Shown here in pieces: positions 41,097-49,805 of a DNA stretch of 64,000 nucleotides. The stretch lies in NCBI GenBank assembly GCA_027854065.1, contig JAQGEF010000018.1, positions 16,776 to 80,775 of the forward strand. The letters are read 5' to 3'. Under the pieces are notes generated by a model. It ran no database searches. It was given only the letters and a program-made list of their open reading frames with translations, and was not told the DNA's origin. The DNA is from Polluticaenibacter yanchengensis. Its GTDB lineage: Bacteria > Bacteroidota > Bacteroidia > Chitinophagales > Chitinophagaceae. The number at the start of each line of letters is the position of its first letter. The stretch's first letter is position 1. The translations under genes were made by a program, and so were the position numbers.

Positions 41097-42854
41097 ATGC
41101 ACTTAGTAAAATGGAGCTTTGTAGCTCTCTTAATCTTTCTCACACATATTGTATCCGCCCAACATGCGGATAAATCACGTTACGTTCAGCAATGCTTTGC
41201 AAGAACAGACGATTACATGAACTTCGGAAAATATGATTCAGCTCAAATCTGGCTCAATAGAATCAGAGAAGTAGTACCCCTGAATAAATATTCAGAGAAC
41301 AAATACTTTTTACATATCCGGCAGGCAGAAATTTACTACTACAACAACCTCCATCTTTTAGGACTAAACGAAACCAACAGCGCCTTAAATGTAGCCGAAA
41401 TACTAGGCAACAAATACCTGCTTGCAGATTCGTACAACTTCCTCGGGCTATTTTATGCCAATATGGACAGTCTTAACAAAGCCACAGTGTCATTACACAA
41501 AAGTCTTTCTTACCTCGAACAGGCAAAGTCAGGGCAGCCATCCCTCCTTATAACCATGCCCCATCATGTATTAAGCAATATCGCAGAGGTTTTTTATAAA
41601 CAGCAACACTATGATAGTGCTGTTTATTATTACAGACAATCCATAATAAAAGCAAAAACAGCCAATAACAGCAGGGGCATTGCTGTAGCATATTCAGGGC
41701 TTGGAGATGTCTATTTTGCCAGGCAAAAATACAATGCAGCATTGCAGAACTACAATCAAGCACTTGCAAATATCAACCATACAGAACATGCCGATGTCGC
41801 CTTGGTTTTACACGGGTTACTGGCCAAAAGTCATCATGCACTCCATAACAAGCACATGATGCAACATCAGCTCGACTCCGGTTTTGCATTACTCAGGAAT
41901 TCATCTTCAATCAATCGCTTCTTCGCATTGCTTTTCCTGAACGATGCTTACAAAATATTCAAATCCGATAACAACAAAAATAAATTACTGGCAGCAACAG
42001 AAATGATACTAGCTTTTGAAAAAGAAAGTGAACTCGACTACAGGAACAAATTGCACACCATCATAGAAACAGGGATCATCAATGAAAAAAAGGTAAACGA
42101 AATGGCCCTGAGCAACGAACGACAACTTAAAGAACTCGCCAACACCAGGTTCATGTTTGCCCTGGCAGTAATCGCCATTTTCATCATCGGGTTTTTAGTG
42201 TACAGGTATTACCAGAAACAAAAAAATGCCGTAAACCATGTAAGGCAGAAACTAAGCCGCGATCTTCACGACGATATCGGCGCATCCTTAAGCAGCCTGC
42301 ATATATATGCCAACATTGCAGAAAACACCATTCATACCAACCCCGAAAAAGCACTTGAAATGTTGGGAAAAATCAACAGCCGGAGCAGGGATATCATGGA
42401 AAATATGAGCGATATTGTATGGAGCATGCGCAACAATGATCTTGATAATACCCCGTTGGATACTAAAATTAAAAACTATGCCGCTGAACTCCTTCACGAA
42501 AAAAATATAGAATTTGAATTACACATCACTTCTGATGCCGCACAGTTACTGGAAAGCATCCATGCCCGCAAAAACATATTACTCATAATAAAAGAAGCTC
42601 TCAATAATATTGCAAAACACAGTAATGCTAATACCTGTGACGTTAATATTTTCACTAAAAACAAGCAATGGATAATGGATATTGCAGATAATGGCAATGG
42701 TTTCAATACAGCATTAAACTATCATGGCAACGGCCTCAAAAATATAGCCAACCGCGCCAAAGAGCTCAATGGAATAATGAAGATAACCTGTAATAATAAC
42801 TGTAGTATTCATTTTCAATTTCCGGTAACAGTCATATCAGATACGCGCACATAA
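41097..42854 (+). CDS. TPR-containing sensor histidine kinase (HisKA_3 type)
   Basis: 585 residues: signal peptide, a periplasmic region of TPR repeats (about 25-340: GLFYANMDSLNKATVSLHKS, HYDSAVYYYRQSIIKA, QKYNAALQNYNQALA), one transmembrane helix (FALAVIAIFIIGFLVYRYY), then the HisKA_3 dimerisation domain with phospho-His in LSRDLHDDIGASLSSLH and an HATPase with NIAKHSNA (N box) and DNGNGF / GNGLKNIANRA (G boxes). Cognate of the preceding NarL-type regulator. This TPR-HK layout is typical of Bacteroidota; the signal is unknown. Confidence 0.93.
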   Translation: MHLVKWSFVALLIFLTHIVSAQHADKSRYVQQCFARTDDYMNFGKYDSAQIWLNRIREVVPLNKYSENKYFLHIRQAEIYYYNNLHLLGLNETNSALNVAEILGNKYLLADSYNFLGLFYANMDSLNKATVSLHKSLSYLEQAKSGQPSLLITMPHHVLSNIAEVFYKQQHYDSAVYYYRQSIIKAKTANNSRGIAVAYSGLGDVYFARQKYNAALQNYNQALANINHTEHADVALVLHGLLAKSHHALHNKHMMQHQLDSGFALLRNSSSINRFFALLFLNDAYKIFKSDNNKNKLLAATEMILAFEKESELDYRNKLHTIIETGIINEKKVNEMALSNERQLKELANTRFMFALAVIAIFIIGFLVYRYYQKQKNAVNHVRQKLSRDLHDDIGASLSSLHIYANIAENTIHTNPEKALEMLGKINSRSRDIMENMSDIVWSMRNNDLDNTPLDTKIKNYAAELLHEKNIEFELHITSDAAQLLESIHARKNILLIIKEALNNIAKHSNANTCDVNIFTKNKQWIMDIADNGNGFNTALNYHGNGLKNIANRAKELNGIMKITCNNNCSIHFQFPVTVISDTRT

Positions 42855-42988
42855 AGCTTTTTACGTTAAGAGGCTGTCATTATTCCTTTGCATCAGTCTG
42901 GTCTGCTTATGCGGAGCTCCTACAAAGCAACATCATACCCTGAGTGTTGAGTACATTATCTTAATTAAAATAAACTAATTCAACAGTT

Positions 42989-43759
42989 CTATTGCAACTG
43001 CTGGTATAAATCGGCACCCAGTTTTTTTACATCAACGTAGTATTGTGTCAATGTGGGCAGTTTTGCCAGTTGCTGCAATACCTGTACCGCTTTTTCATAC
43101 TGGCGGTTATAATTATAGGCTTTCCCCAGATAATAATAACCGGGAGCAAAATATTTATCTAATGTAATTGATTTTTCCAGATAAGCTGTGGTGCTATCGA
43201 TATTTGTCTTATCGAATGAACCGTAGAAAACTTTTACCGCCGCTTTTATCAGCTTATTCCTGTTTTCCATATCATAACACCATTTACCAAGCGCATAATA
43301 TGCTTTAGGATTTTTATCATTTTGAGCTACTGCCAGGTCTGCAAATGCTTTACTTTGTTTTATCAGGTCAACGGTGGTTTCTTTCTTCTTTTCAATATCC
43401 GCATTTAAACTATACACCAGGCTCATTTCTGCCAAAACATCACTGTTGAGCTTATCTATTAGAAAAGCTTTATCCACCGCTTCTTTTGCAGCTTTGTAAT
43501 AAGGCGCCTGATGTTCCGGTTCTGTTAAACGCATTCCCATCGCAGCATGAATTTCTGATACTTTCAGTAATGCCGGCACATTATTACCATCCACAGCCAG
43601 CACTTTCTTATATACTTCTAAAGCTTCTTTTTCTTTATATTTTTGTTCAAGCTTTTTGGCTTCCGATAATAACTCATCGGTTGTTTGTGCTTTTGCTTGA
43701 TTATAACAAAATCCCGCCACTGAAAGGGCTGTTATTTTTATAATTGTTTGTACAGACAT
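42989..43759 (-). CDS. Secreted tetratricopeptide-repeat protein
   Basis: 256 residues, signal peptide ending NQAKAQ, followed by four or more TPR units (DELLSEAKKLEQKYKEKEAL, KAYYALGKWCYDMENRNKLI, FAPGYYYLGKAYNYNRQYEK). TPR proteins act as protein-interaction scaffolds. Directly upstream on the same strand, 10 bases away, is folB, so the two are probably co-transcribed, but no functional link is apparent. Confidence 0.8.
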   Translation of the reverse strand: MSVQTIIKITALSVAGFCYNQAKAQTTDELLSEAKKLEQKYKEKEALEVYKKVLAVDGNNVPALLKVSEIHAAMGMRLTEPEHQAPYYKAAKEAVDKAFLIDKLNSDVLAEMSLVYSLNADIEKKKETTVDLIKQSKAFADLAVAQNDKNPKAYYALGKWCYDMENRNKLIKAAVKVFYGSFDKTNIDSTTAYLEKSITLDKYFAPGYYYLGKAYNYNRQYEKAVQVLQQLAKLPTLTQYYVDVKKLGADLYQQLQ

Positions 43760-43769
43760 AATTGTTTAT

Positions 43770-44129
43770 TTATTGTTGACGGCCTAACTGGAAATTAACG
43801 GCCACACTGCCATCATATTGTTCTATCGGTGGTTTTGTTTTTTCTATAGAAGCAAATACAAACTCCGCAACCGGAAAAGCCTGTAAGATCAAATGGCATA
43901 TATCCATTACTACATTTTCAAGTAATTCAGTTGGGGACGCCATTCTCATTCTTACCACTTCGTACACTTCAGCATAATTAATGGTCTGACTCAATTCAAT
44001 AATCGGCATTACTTTTGGCGTAAAATGAACATTCACATTCACTACAAAATCATTGCCATTGATTTTTTCAAAATCATATAATCCGTGGTATGCCTTGAAC
44101 TTTAAATCCTTTAACTGTATCGTTACCAT
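43770..44129 (-). CDS. folB: Dihydroneopterin aldolase
   Basis: Folate pathway enzyme converting 7,8-dihydroneopterin to 6-hydroxymethyl-7,8-dihydropterin and glycolaldehyde. 119 residues with family blocks LKDLKFKAYHGLYDFEKING, INYAEVYEVV, PTELLENVVMDICHLIL and FASIEKTKPPI, the last containing the catalytic Lys region. Length normal. First gene of a two-gene unit with the TPR protein. Confidence 0.92.
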   Translation of the reverse strand: MVTIQLKDLKFKAYHGLYDFEKINGNDFVVNVNVHFTPKVMPIIELSQTINYAEVYEVVRMRMASPTELLENVVMDICHLILQAFPVAEFVFASIEKTKPPIEQYDGSVAVNFQLGRQQ

Positions 44130-44394
44130 TTTATAAAAATAAAATTATTGTGATACATGCACTGTTATTTTTTTCCAAAATTTAATTTCCGGGAGAAATG
44201 ATATGAACATTCGGTTCTTCCCGTTAAACTGACCTAATCTGTCTTAAAAATATTAAACACCTCTTCCAAAAGCGATTCTAATGCGTTCATTACAAGAAAT
44301 ATAAAAGGTGAGAAAGTCAATGATATCCCGGTTAGATAGCGGGAGCATTGTCCGAAATCCTCATCCGTTATTTCAACAAATTCCACCAGTTGTC

Positions 44395-44467
44395 AAGGTT
44401 CAATAGTGGCCATGCAGTACAAGGGAGTGACACAACGATGTTCGATAGTAGTATAAATGATGGTGCA
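44395..44467 (+). repeat. Family C dispersed repeat, copy C2
   Basis: GGTTCAATAGTGGCCATGCA, then AAGGGAGTGACACAACGATG, TTCGATAGTAGTATAAATGATGG, the latter read in pieces. Same blocks and order as C1 at 6596. It fills the last part of the 44130-44481 gap; the rest holds nothing recognisable apart from a short CCCGG...CGGGA hairpin near 44330. Confidence 0.75.
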
Positions 44468-44481
44468 ATAAATAATAACCA

Positions 44482-45156
44482 TCAACCAACAAAACGATAT
44501 CCGACACCACGAATACTTTCTATCTGTACATGAGCATCGGCAGACAAATGCTTACGCAAACGGCTGATAAAGACATCCAGGCTTCTGCCACTGAAAAAAT
44601 CCGTTTCTTCCCATAAATGATCCAGTACTTCCTGGCGCTTTATAAGCCGGGTCTTATTCAGGTAAAGGTATTCCAGCAACTGAGCTTCTTTTTCTGTTAA
44701 CAGCCGGTCACCTTTCGCGTGTTTCAACAACAGGTTCTGTGGTTCAAAAAGGAACTGGCCAATGGTATAATTCGTGATCGTACCTGTTTCCATTGCTTTG
44801 CTTTTATGTAAAATATTATCGATTCTCAATATCAGTTCATCCGCATCAAAAGGCTTTGTAATATAGTCTGCACCCAATTTCAGGCCTTTGAGCACATCTT
44901 CTTTTTGCTTCTTGGCTGTGAGAAACAGAAAGGGTAACTGCGGATACTGATGCCTTATTTTTTCCGCAAGTGTGAAACCATCTTCTTCCGGCAACATGAC
45001 ATCCAATATGGCGATATCAAAAGTTTGCTTTGCTAATATCTCCCTGGCCTCTTTGCCTGTAAATACCCGTTCCGCCACATATTTATTCAGTTCCAGGTAC
45101 TGCTTCAATAAGCTGCCAACATCCAGGTCATCTTCTACTATCAACACTTTTATCAT
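44482..45156 (-). CDS. OmpR/PhoB-family response regulator
   Basis: 224 residues: receiver domain (VLIVEDDLDVGSLLKQYLEL; phospho-acceptor Asp52 in DIAILDVMLPEEDG; Lys in YITKPFDADEL) and C-terminal winged helix (LTEKEAQLLEYLYLNKTRLI, LDVFISRLRKHLSADAHVQI, GVGYRFVG). Overlaps the kinase gene by four bases and is co-transcribed. The phased TTAACC repeats at 46570-46597, upstream of the kinase and of the divergent secreted gene, are the likely binding site. Confidence 0.95.
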   Translation of the reverse strand: MIKVLIVEDDLDVGSLLKQYLELNKYVAERVFTGKEAREILAKQTFDIAILDVMLPEEDGFTLAEKIRHQYPQLPFLFLTAKKQKEDVLKGLKLGADYITKPFDADELILRIDNILHKSKAMETGTITNYTIGQFLFEPQNLLLKHAKGDRLLTEKEAQLLEYLYLNKTRLIKRQEVLDHLWEETDFFSGRSLDVFISRLRKHLSADAHVQIESIRGVGYRFVG

Positions 45157-46517
45157 TGTAACGGAATTATAATTTTAAACGTACTTCCACTGCCTGTAAC
45201 ACTCTTCGCTGTGAGATTGCCACCCAGGCTTTTCATCAGTTCTTTGCTCAGGTACAATCCCAGCCCAAGCCCTTTTACATCATGTGTATTACCTGTAGAT
45301 ACTCTGTAAAACTTTTCGAAGATCCTTGGTAACTCTTTCTCAGAAATGCCAATACCATTATCTGTAATTTCTATAACAAAATGGTTATGTTCTACAAATG
45401 ATTTGAGCAAAATTTCTTTACTGTTGCCACTATATTTCTTTGCATTATCCAGCAGGTTCTGGATCACCCGTTCCAGCATGTAGGCATCTGTTTTCAGGAT
45501 AAGTTTTTCCGGATTGATGCTCACCACCAGATTATGAGAACCACTATTAAAATCTGTGGCAATATTGTGCAGAAGCCGGGTAACATCTACATCACTGAAA
45601 GTAGCGTCGTTTGTCATAGCACTCTCCACTACCCTGTCTACTATATTTTGCATCCGTTTATTCTGCCTGTCCAATACATCCAGTAATTCATTTCTCCTGG
45701 CTTCATCGCTGCCAAAAGCAGCATTCCTGAGTGTCTTTATAGCCAGCGCCACAGATGTAAGCGGCGTTTTTAATTCATGTGTAATATTATTTGCCAGGTC
45801 TGTTTTGATCGTTGCAATCCTTTTCTGTTTAATCAATATGCTATACATAAAAAAGAACACGATAATTACTGCAAGGATCAATACAAATGCAGACGTTAAC
45901 ATTCCCCACATTCTTAATACCACCACCCTTTCCCAGTTACCAAAATCCACATTAATGGCATGCTTCCTTGTAAACAGGTAATTGATGCCGGTCGTATCGT
46001 CCGTATTATTGTTCCTTGAATAATAATTACCACTAATCAAATTGAATTTGTCATTTGTAGCCAGCCGTTCACCAAAATAAACCATAGAGGAGTCTTGTAA
46101 ACGCACGATGGTATCCGTCGTATTATTTGAACTGTAGACGACTTCAGTATATTCGAAACAAAGTTTAATATCATTCAATACCGGGTAGTGCACGGCTTGT
46201 TGCCTGATGAAATCATTCGCCGTAGTTCTTATCCAGGCCACACTATCTTTTAATTCATTTTTAAATACCGGAGCTGATATTGTTCCTTTTATTTTCCTGT
46301 CCTCTAACCGGATGATAATATTGCTTAAAGAATCCTGAAGGTCCTCCAGGTAATCCGATTCTATTACAGGGGTAATTGTCGTTTTCACTTCACTTATATA
46401 GTCTCTTTTCTGTAGTTGAAAAGCACTTTTTATCAATGCCGCCTGTATGGAGATCAAACCGATCAATACAAGCACACAAAAAAGTAACAGTATCTTTATC
46501 TGATTTTTTTGCTTCAT
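45153..46517 (-). CDS. Sensor histidine kinase (HisKA/HATPase), partner of the OmpR-type regulator
   Basis: 454 residues. Two transmembrane helices (ILLLFCVLVLIGLISIQ and LTSAFVLILAVIIVFFFMYS) enclose a periplasmic sensor region of about 180 residues. Cytosolic HisKA has the phospho-His in DLANNITHELKTPLTSVALA; the HATPase shows NLLDNAKKYS (N), ITDNGIGISEKELPRIFEKF (G1/F) and GLGLGLYLSKELM (G2). First gene of the two-gene unit, divergent from the proline-rich secreted protein. Signal unknown; an envelope-stress role would fit the neighbour. Confidence 0.94.
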   Translation of the reverse strand: MKQKNQIKILLLFCVLVLIGLISIQAALIKSAFQLQKRDYISEVKTTITPVIESDYLEDLQDSLSNIIIRLEDRKIKGTISAPVFKNELKDSVAWIRTTANDFIRQQAVHYPVLNDIKLCFEYTEVVYSSNNTTDTIVRLQDSSMVYFGERLATNDKFNLISGNYYSRNNNTDDTTGINYLFTRKHAINVDFGNWERVVVLRMWGMLTSAFVLILAVIIVFFFMYSILIKQKRIATIKTDLANNITHELKTPLTSVALAIKTLRNAAFGSDEARRNELLDVLDRQNKRMQNIVDRVVESAMTNDATFSDVDVTRLLHNIATDFNSGSHNLVVSINPEKLILKTDAYMLERVIQNLLDNAKKYSGNSKEILLKSFVEHNHFVIEITDNGIGISEKELPRIFEKFYRVSTGNTHDVKGLGLGLYLSKELMKSLGGNLTAKSVTGSGSTFKIIIPLQ

Positions 46518-46569
46518 TCAAAAACAAAATTAATTCTCAAATAATATCAATTGTAAAATTTCATGGCCA

Positions 46570-46597
46570 TTAACCCTGCGTTAACCTACGATTAACC
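46570..46597. promoter_or_regulatory. Three TTAACC direct repeats at exact 11-base spacing, response-regulator box
   Basis: TTAACC at 46570-46575, 46581-46586 and 46592-46597, with four-base spacers plus a variable base. Direct hexamers on an 11-base period are the hallmark of OmpR/PhoB-family sites, and the array sits between the two-component genes (kinase start 46517) and the divergent secreted gene (ATG 46654), about 25 bases upstream of an ATTTTG that may serve as the -7 region. Confidence 0.65.
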
Positions 46598-46653
46598 AAT
46601 GCATTCAAAAAGCTTCTGCAATTTTGTATTCAGATAAAACAAAAATATCCGTC

Positions 46654-47118
46654 ATGAAAAAAATTATCACACTCATGTTATTGGTAACGCTCTGCGCTTC
46701 GTTGCAGGCACAGGACCGTAAAGCACCGAAAAATCAAAAAATCTCTGTATCGGCACACGATGACAACAAAAGTTTCATTTACACTGCCAGTTTCGACAAA
46801 CAGAAAACTGAAGAAGTAAAAGAGCTTATTACAAAAGAGTTGGGAGCTACTAAAGAGAGTACTGAAAAAAACAGTTCCTGGGATGGTAAAACTTATACCA
46901 TTGAACTGAAAAACGGGAATATCGCTATTAACCTGAACAAAGAGAAGACCATCAAATCGATGGAACTTAAAATAAAAGATTTAAGCGAGTCTATTTCAGA
47001 AATTATAGGCGCCCCACCGGCACCACCAGCACCTATAGAAAGACCAAAGAAACCAGGCAAAGCACCGGTTGCGCCACCTGCTCCGCCAACACCTCCTGCT
47101 GCTCCGGTTGAAGAGTAA
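46654..47118 (+). CDS. Small secreted protein with proline-rich tail
   Basis: 154 residues from the ATG at 46654: signal peptide MKKIITLMLLVTLCASLQAQ, a basic central domain with repeated Lys/Glu strands (YTIELKNGNIAINLNKEK, SMELKIKDLSESISEI), and a C-terminal Pro/Ala-rich tail of about 35 residues (APPAPPAPIERPKKPGKAP and similar). The earlier Met at 46624 would spoil the signal. Divergent from the OmpR-type system and preceded by its probable binding site, so it is a likely target, comparable in arrangement to periplasmic stress accessory proteins, though no homology to those is claimed. Confidence 0.7.
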   Translation: MKKIITLMLLVTLCASLQAQDRKAPKNQKISVSAHDDNKSFIYTASFDKQKTEEVKELITKELGATKESTEKNSSWDGKTYTIELKNGNIAINLNKEKTIKSMELKIKDLSESISEIIGAPPAPPAPIERPKKPGKAPVAPPAPPTPPAAPVEE

Positions 47119-47134
47119 TCATATAAAATTTTAT

Positions 47135-47316
47135 GGGGTGTCCCTTTTGCAACGGCTTTTATGCCATTGTTCTTCAGGCGAATTCAACACGCATTGATTC
47201 AGCAAAAGGGCCGGGCTATACGCAGTACTCCTCGGCGGCAAAGCAAGCATCTTAGCTTTGCAATGCATAATGATTAATGCCGCCTTGCGGGGTACTTGCT
47301 GCTATCCCTCACCCAT
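47135..47316 (+). repeat. Family A dispersed structured repeat, copy A2
   Basis: GGGGTGTCCCTTTTGC with closing arm GCAAAAGGGCCGGGCTAT, then CGCAGTACTCCTCGGCGGC paired with GCCGCCTTGCGGGGTACTTG, inner arms GCAAAGC / GCTTTGC, and the end CTATCCCTCACCCA. The first stem is TTTTGC/GCAAAA here but TTGCCCG/CGGGCAA in copy A1, a compensatory change. Fills most of the gap between the secreted protein and the peptidase gene. Confidence 0.85.
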
Positions 47317-47409
47317 CCTGAATACATACAATTATACAAAAATACGCACCCACACAGTTAAAGATGAAGCGCAAGGCTTCATCTTTATTTCAATTTCACC
47401 GTCACAATT

Positions 47410-48882
47410 ATGAAATACATACTTTTTATTTCGTTCTATTTGCCATTCATATTATTAGCAAATAATAAACTACAATACAATATCTACTATAATACACCTT
47501 TAGCAAAAGAAGGCCTGAAAGTAGAACTAACCTTTACCCATGATAAACCACAGGATTCTACCGAACTTTACCTGGTAAACCGATCCTGGGGTGAACAGAA
47601 TTTACTCAACAGTATTGTACTTAATAAGGAGGATAATGGTGGTTTTCATTGCTATAAAAAGGCTGATAAGTTCAAATTAGTATTTTATCATCCTAAAAGC
47701 AAAAAAGTAAAACTTACCTACCGCATTGTCCAGGATTACAATGACAATAGCTATGATATTTTTAACCGCCCCAGGATACGCAATGAATATTTCCAGGTTC
47801 TAGGGCATAGTTTTTTTGCAGTACCATTCCACTTTGCCGGCGGATACGACAACCCGCTGCTGAACATCACCATTCATTGGATCGGGTTTCCTAAAGATTT
47901 CAAAATTCATAATTCATTCGGGACTGAGCAATCTACCCAACACTTGAAAATTCATTTATGGGACGAATTATATCATTCACTGTTCGCCGGTGGTGATTAC
48001 AGGATTTATCATTTTAAAGTGCAGAACTACCCGGTATATTTTGCAATCAGGGGTAAATGGCTGAATGGTTTCACTGACAGTCTGCTACTCCACAACCTCC
48101 AGACCTCCGTACAAGCCCAACGCGATTTCTGGAAAGATTATAAAGCCAGGTACTACACTATCTTTATGGCACCGACTGTTACCAATACTGACAGTTCATT
48201 CAGAGGTCACAGCAATACAGGTTCCGGACTGGCCAATGGCTATATGATCCAGGCGACCAACAACCCTTTCAATGATATTAATTCGTATAAATACATGCTT
48301 TATCATGAAATGATGCATAGCTGGACGGGAGGGAAAATACAAAACAAATACGAAGAACTTAACTATTGGTTCAGCGAAGGTTTTACAGATTACTATACTT
48401 ATAAAAACCGCTTACGCAGCGGAGATGTTATATTTAAAGACTGGCTTGAAAGTTTCAACCAGGAAGTGATAAAACCTCATTTCAAAAATCCTTATAAAAA
48501 CATCAGTAATTATGTACTGAAAGACAGTTTCTGGCTGAGCAGGAATATAGAAAAAGTACCATACCGGCGGGGCGCATTATTTGCATTCTGGCTGGATAAC
48601 CAGATCATACTAAAAAGTAACTATACAAAATCACTGGACGACCTGATGCGGGATATATTAAAGGAATGCACGGTTAAGAAACTAAAATTCACGGACGATC
48701 TATTTTTAACGGCAGTTGAAAAATACCTTGAAAAAGGGGTGGCTTATTTTTTCCAAAAGCATGTCTTAGCCGGTATTGATATTGATTTCAAAAATGAACA
48801 ATGGATTGAAGGTTTCGAATTTAACATACAAGACAGTATTCCGCTTTTAAAAGCAAGCAAACAACCGAATTACATTTTTTAA
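47410..48882 (+). CDS. Secreted M61/M1-like zinc metallopeptidase
   Basis: 490 residues, signal peptide (MKYILFISFYLPFILLANN). Residues 20-220 form a beta-rich N-terminal domain as in M61 glycyl aminopeptidases and M1 enzymes; the gluzincin active site is HEMMHSW (His299, Glu300, His303) with the third ligand Glu323 in NYWFSEGFTDYYTY. The gene reads alone and ends in a hairpin. The family assignment (M61-like versus M1-like) is not fully resolved; no PDZ domain is visible at the C-terminus, so it is shorter than classic M61 proteins. Confidence 0.82.
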   Translation: MKYILFISFYLPFILLANNKLQYNIYYNTPLAKEGLKVELTFTHDKPQDSTELYLVNRSWGEQNLLNSIVLNKEDNGGFHCYKKADKFKLVFYHPKSKKVKLTYRIVQDYNDNSYDIFNRPRIRNEYFQVLGHSFFAVPFHFAGGYDNPLLNITIHWIGFPKDFKIHNSFGTEQSTQHLKIHLWDELYHSLFAGGDYRIYHFKVQNYPVYFAIRGKWLNGFTDSLLLHNLQTSVQAQRDFWKDYKARYYTIFMAPTVTNTDSSFRGHSNTGSGLANGYMIQATNNPFNDINSYKYMLYHEMMHSWTGGKIQNKYEELNYWFSEGFTDYYTYKNRLRSGDVIFKDWLESFNQEVIKPHFKNPYKNISNYVLKDSFWLSRNIEKVPYRRGALFAFWLDNQIILKSNYTKSLDDLMRDILKECTVKKLKFTDDLFLTAVEKYLEKGVAYFFQKHVLAGIDIDFKNEQWIEGFEFNIQDSIPLLKASKQPNYIF

Positions 48883-48890
48883 AAGCCAGG

Positions 48891-48931
48891 GCCAGGAATT
48901 CGGTTAGTTTAATTGGGATTCCTGGCTTATC
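48891..48931 (+). terminator. Terminator of the metallopeptidase gene
   Basis: Arms GCCAGGAAT / ATTCCTGGC around a loop of about 18 bases, followed by TTATCTTTT. Confidence 0.7.
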
Positions 48932-49007
48932 TTTTAAATACAAGAATGCTTTGTTGTCATAATAAAATACAATCATTCGCCATTTCTGGTAATTCCAACC
49001 TCAAAAA

Positions 49008-49745
49008 TCATTGATTAGGTACCGGACCTTTATTCAGATCTATCGTTTCCCAATATTTATCTCCCTCCATAAAGTTCTTCATTTTAAATTTATTCCGGGA
49101 TATCTTCTTAACTAAAGTTTCAAGTTTTACTTTTTCCGGGTCCTGCGTTAAAATATCAAAACTGGAAATACCGATCTCAATCCATTCGTTTCCTTTTAAG
49201 CTATATAGTATTACCGATTTATACCTGCTGACACAACTGGAATAATAAACACCTATTTCGCAAATACCATCCTCATCTATATCCGGGGCCTTAAATACTT
49301 TAAAGGGATGGCAGCAATTAGAACTGTTGGTAATACGAGGTAAAGATGTATCCGTGAAATAATAAGATTGACTTTCTGCACACCAATCCAAACCATCCAA
49401 TACAAATACGGAATCAGATTTCCCGTCTTTATTAATATCTCCTACACTTTTAAACCCTTCAAAGTCATTCAACGATTCTTTTTCAATAATATTTGGCGTA
49501 CAGGTATCATTTTTATACTTTTCAATTTGATACTTCAATAATTCCTTATACCCGTGAAAGACGGAATCACTTAAATAAACATAATCGTCTGTTCTAATTT
49601 TACCTGGTCCTGGAATAATTTCCTGTTGCATTACAGTTGCGACATTCTCTGTAAGCGGCGCACTGGTTGTCTTTGGTGATTTATTTTTACAAGCGACCAA
49701 TGAGAGGATCATAACGACATTATATAAATTGATATTTCGCCACAT
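49008..49745 (-). CDS. Lipoprotein with EF-hand/VCBS-like calcium loops
   Basis: About 245 residues from the ATG at 49745, which yields a short signal peptide with lipobox LSLVAC; the frame is open 16 codons further. The mature part contains two DxNxDG-type loops, DINKDGKSDSVFVLDG and DIDEDGICEIGVYYS, of the kind seen in FG-GAP/VCBS and dockerin-like Ca sites, each followed by a hydrophobic strand. Four Cys residues (CTPN, CAES, NSSNCCHP, SSCVS) suggest disulphides. Function unknown; convergent with the peptidase gene. Confidence 0.7.
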   Translation of the reverse strand: MWRNINLYNVVMILSLVACKNKSPKTTSAPLTENVATVMQQEIIPGPGKIRTDDYVYLSDSVFHGYKELLKYQIEKYKNDTCTPNIIEKESLNDFEGFKSVGDINKDGKSDSVFVLDGLDWCAESQSYYFTDTSLPRITNSSNCCHPFKVFKAPDIDEDGICEIGVYYSSCVSRYKSVILYSLKGNEWIEIGISSFDILTQDPEKVKLETLVKKISRNKFKMKNFMEGDKYWETIDLNKGPVPNQ

Positions 49746-49805
49746 ATCTAAAACATTTTCTTTTACCAGATTGAAACGGAGAAACGATTCCATTATTTCA
49801 ATTTT

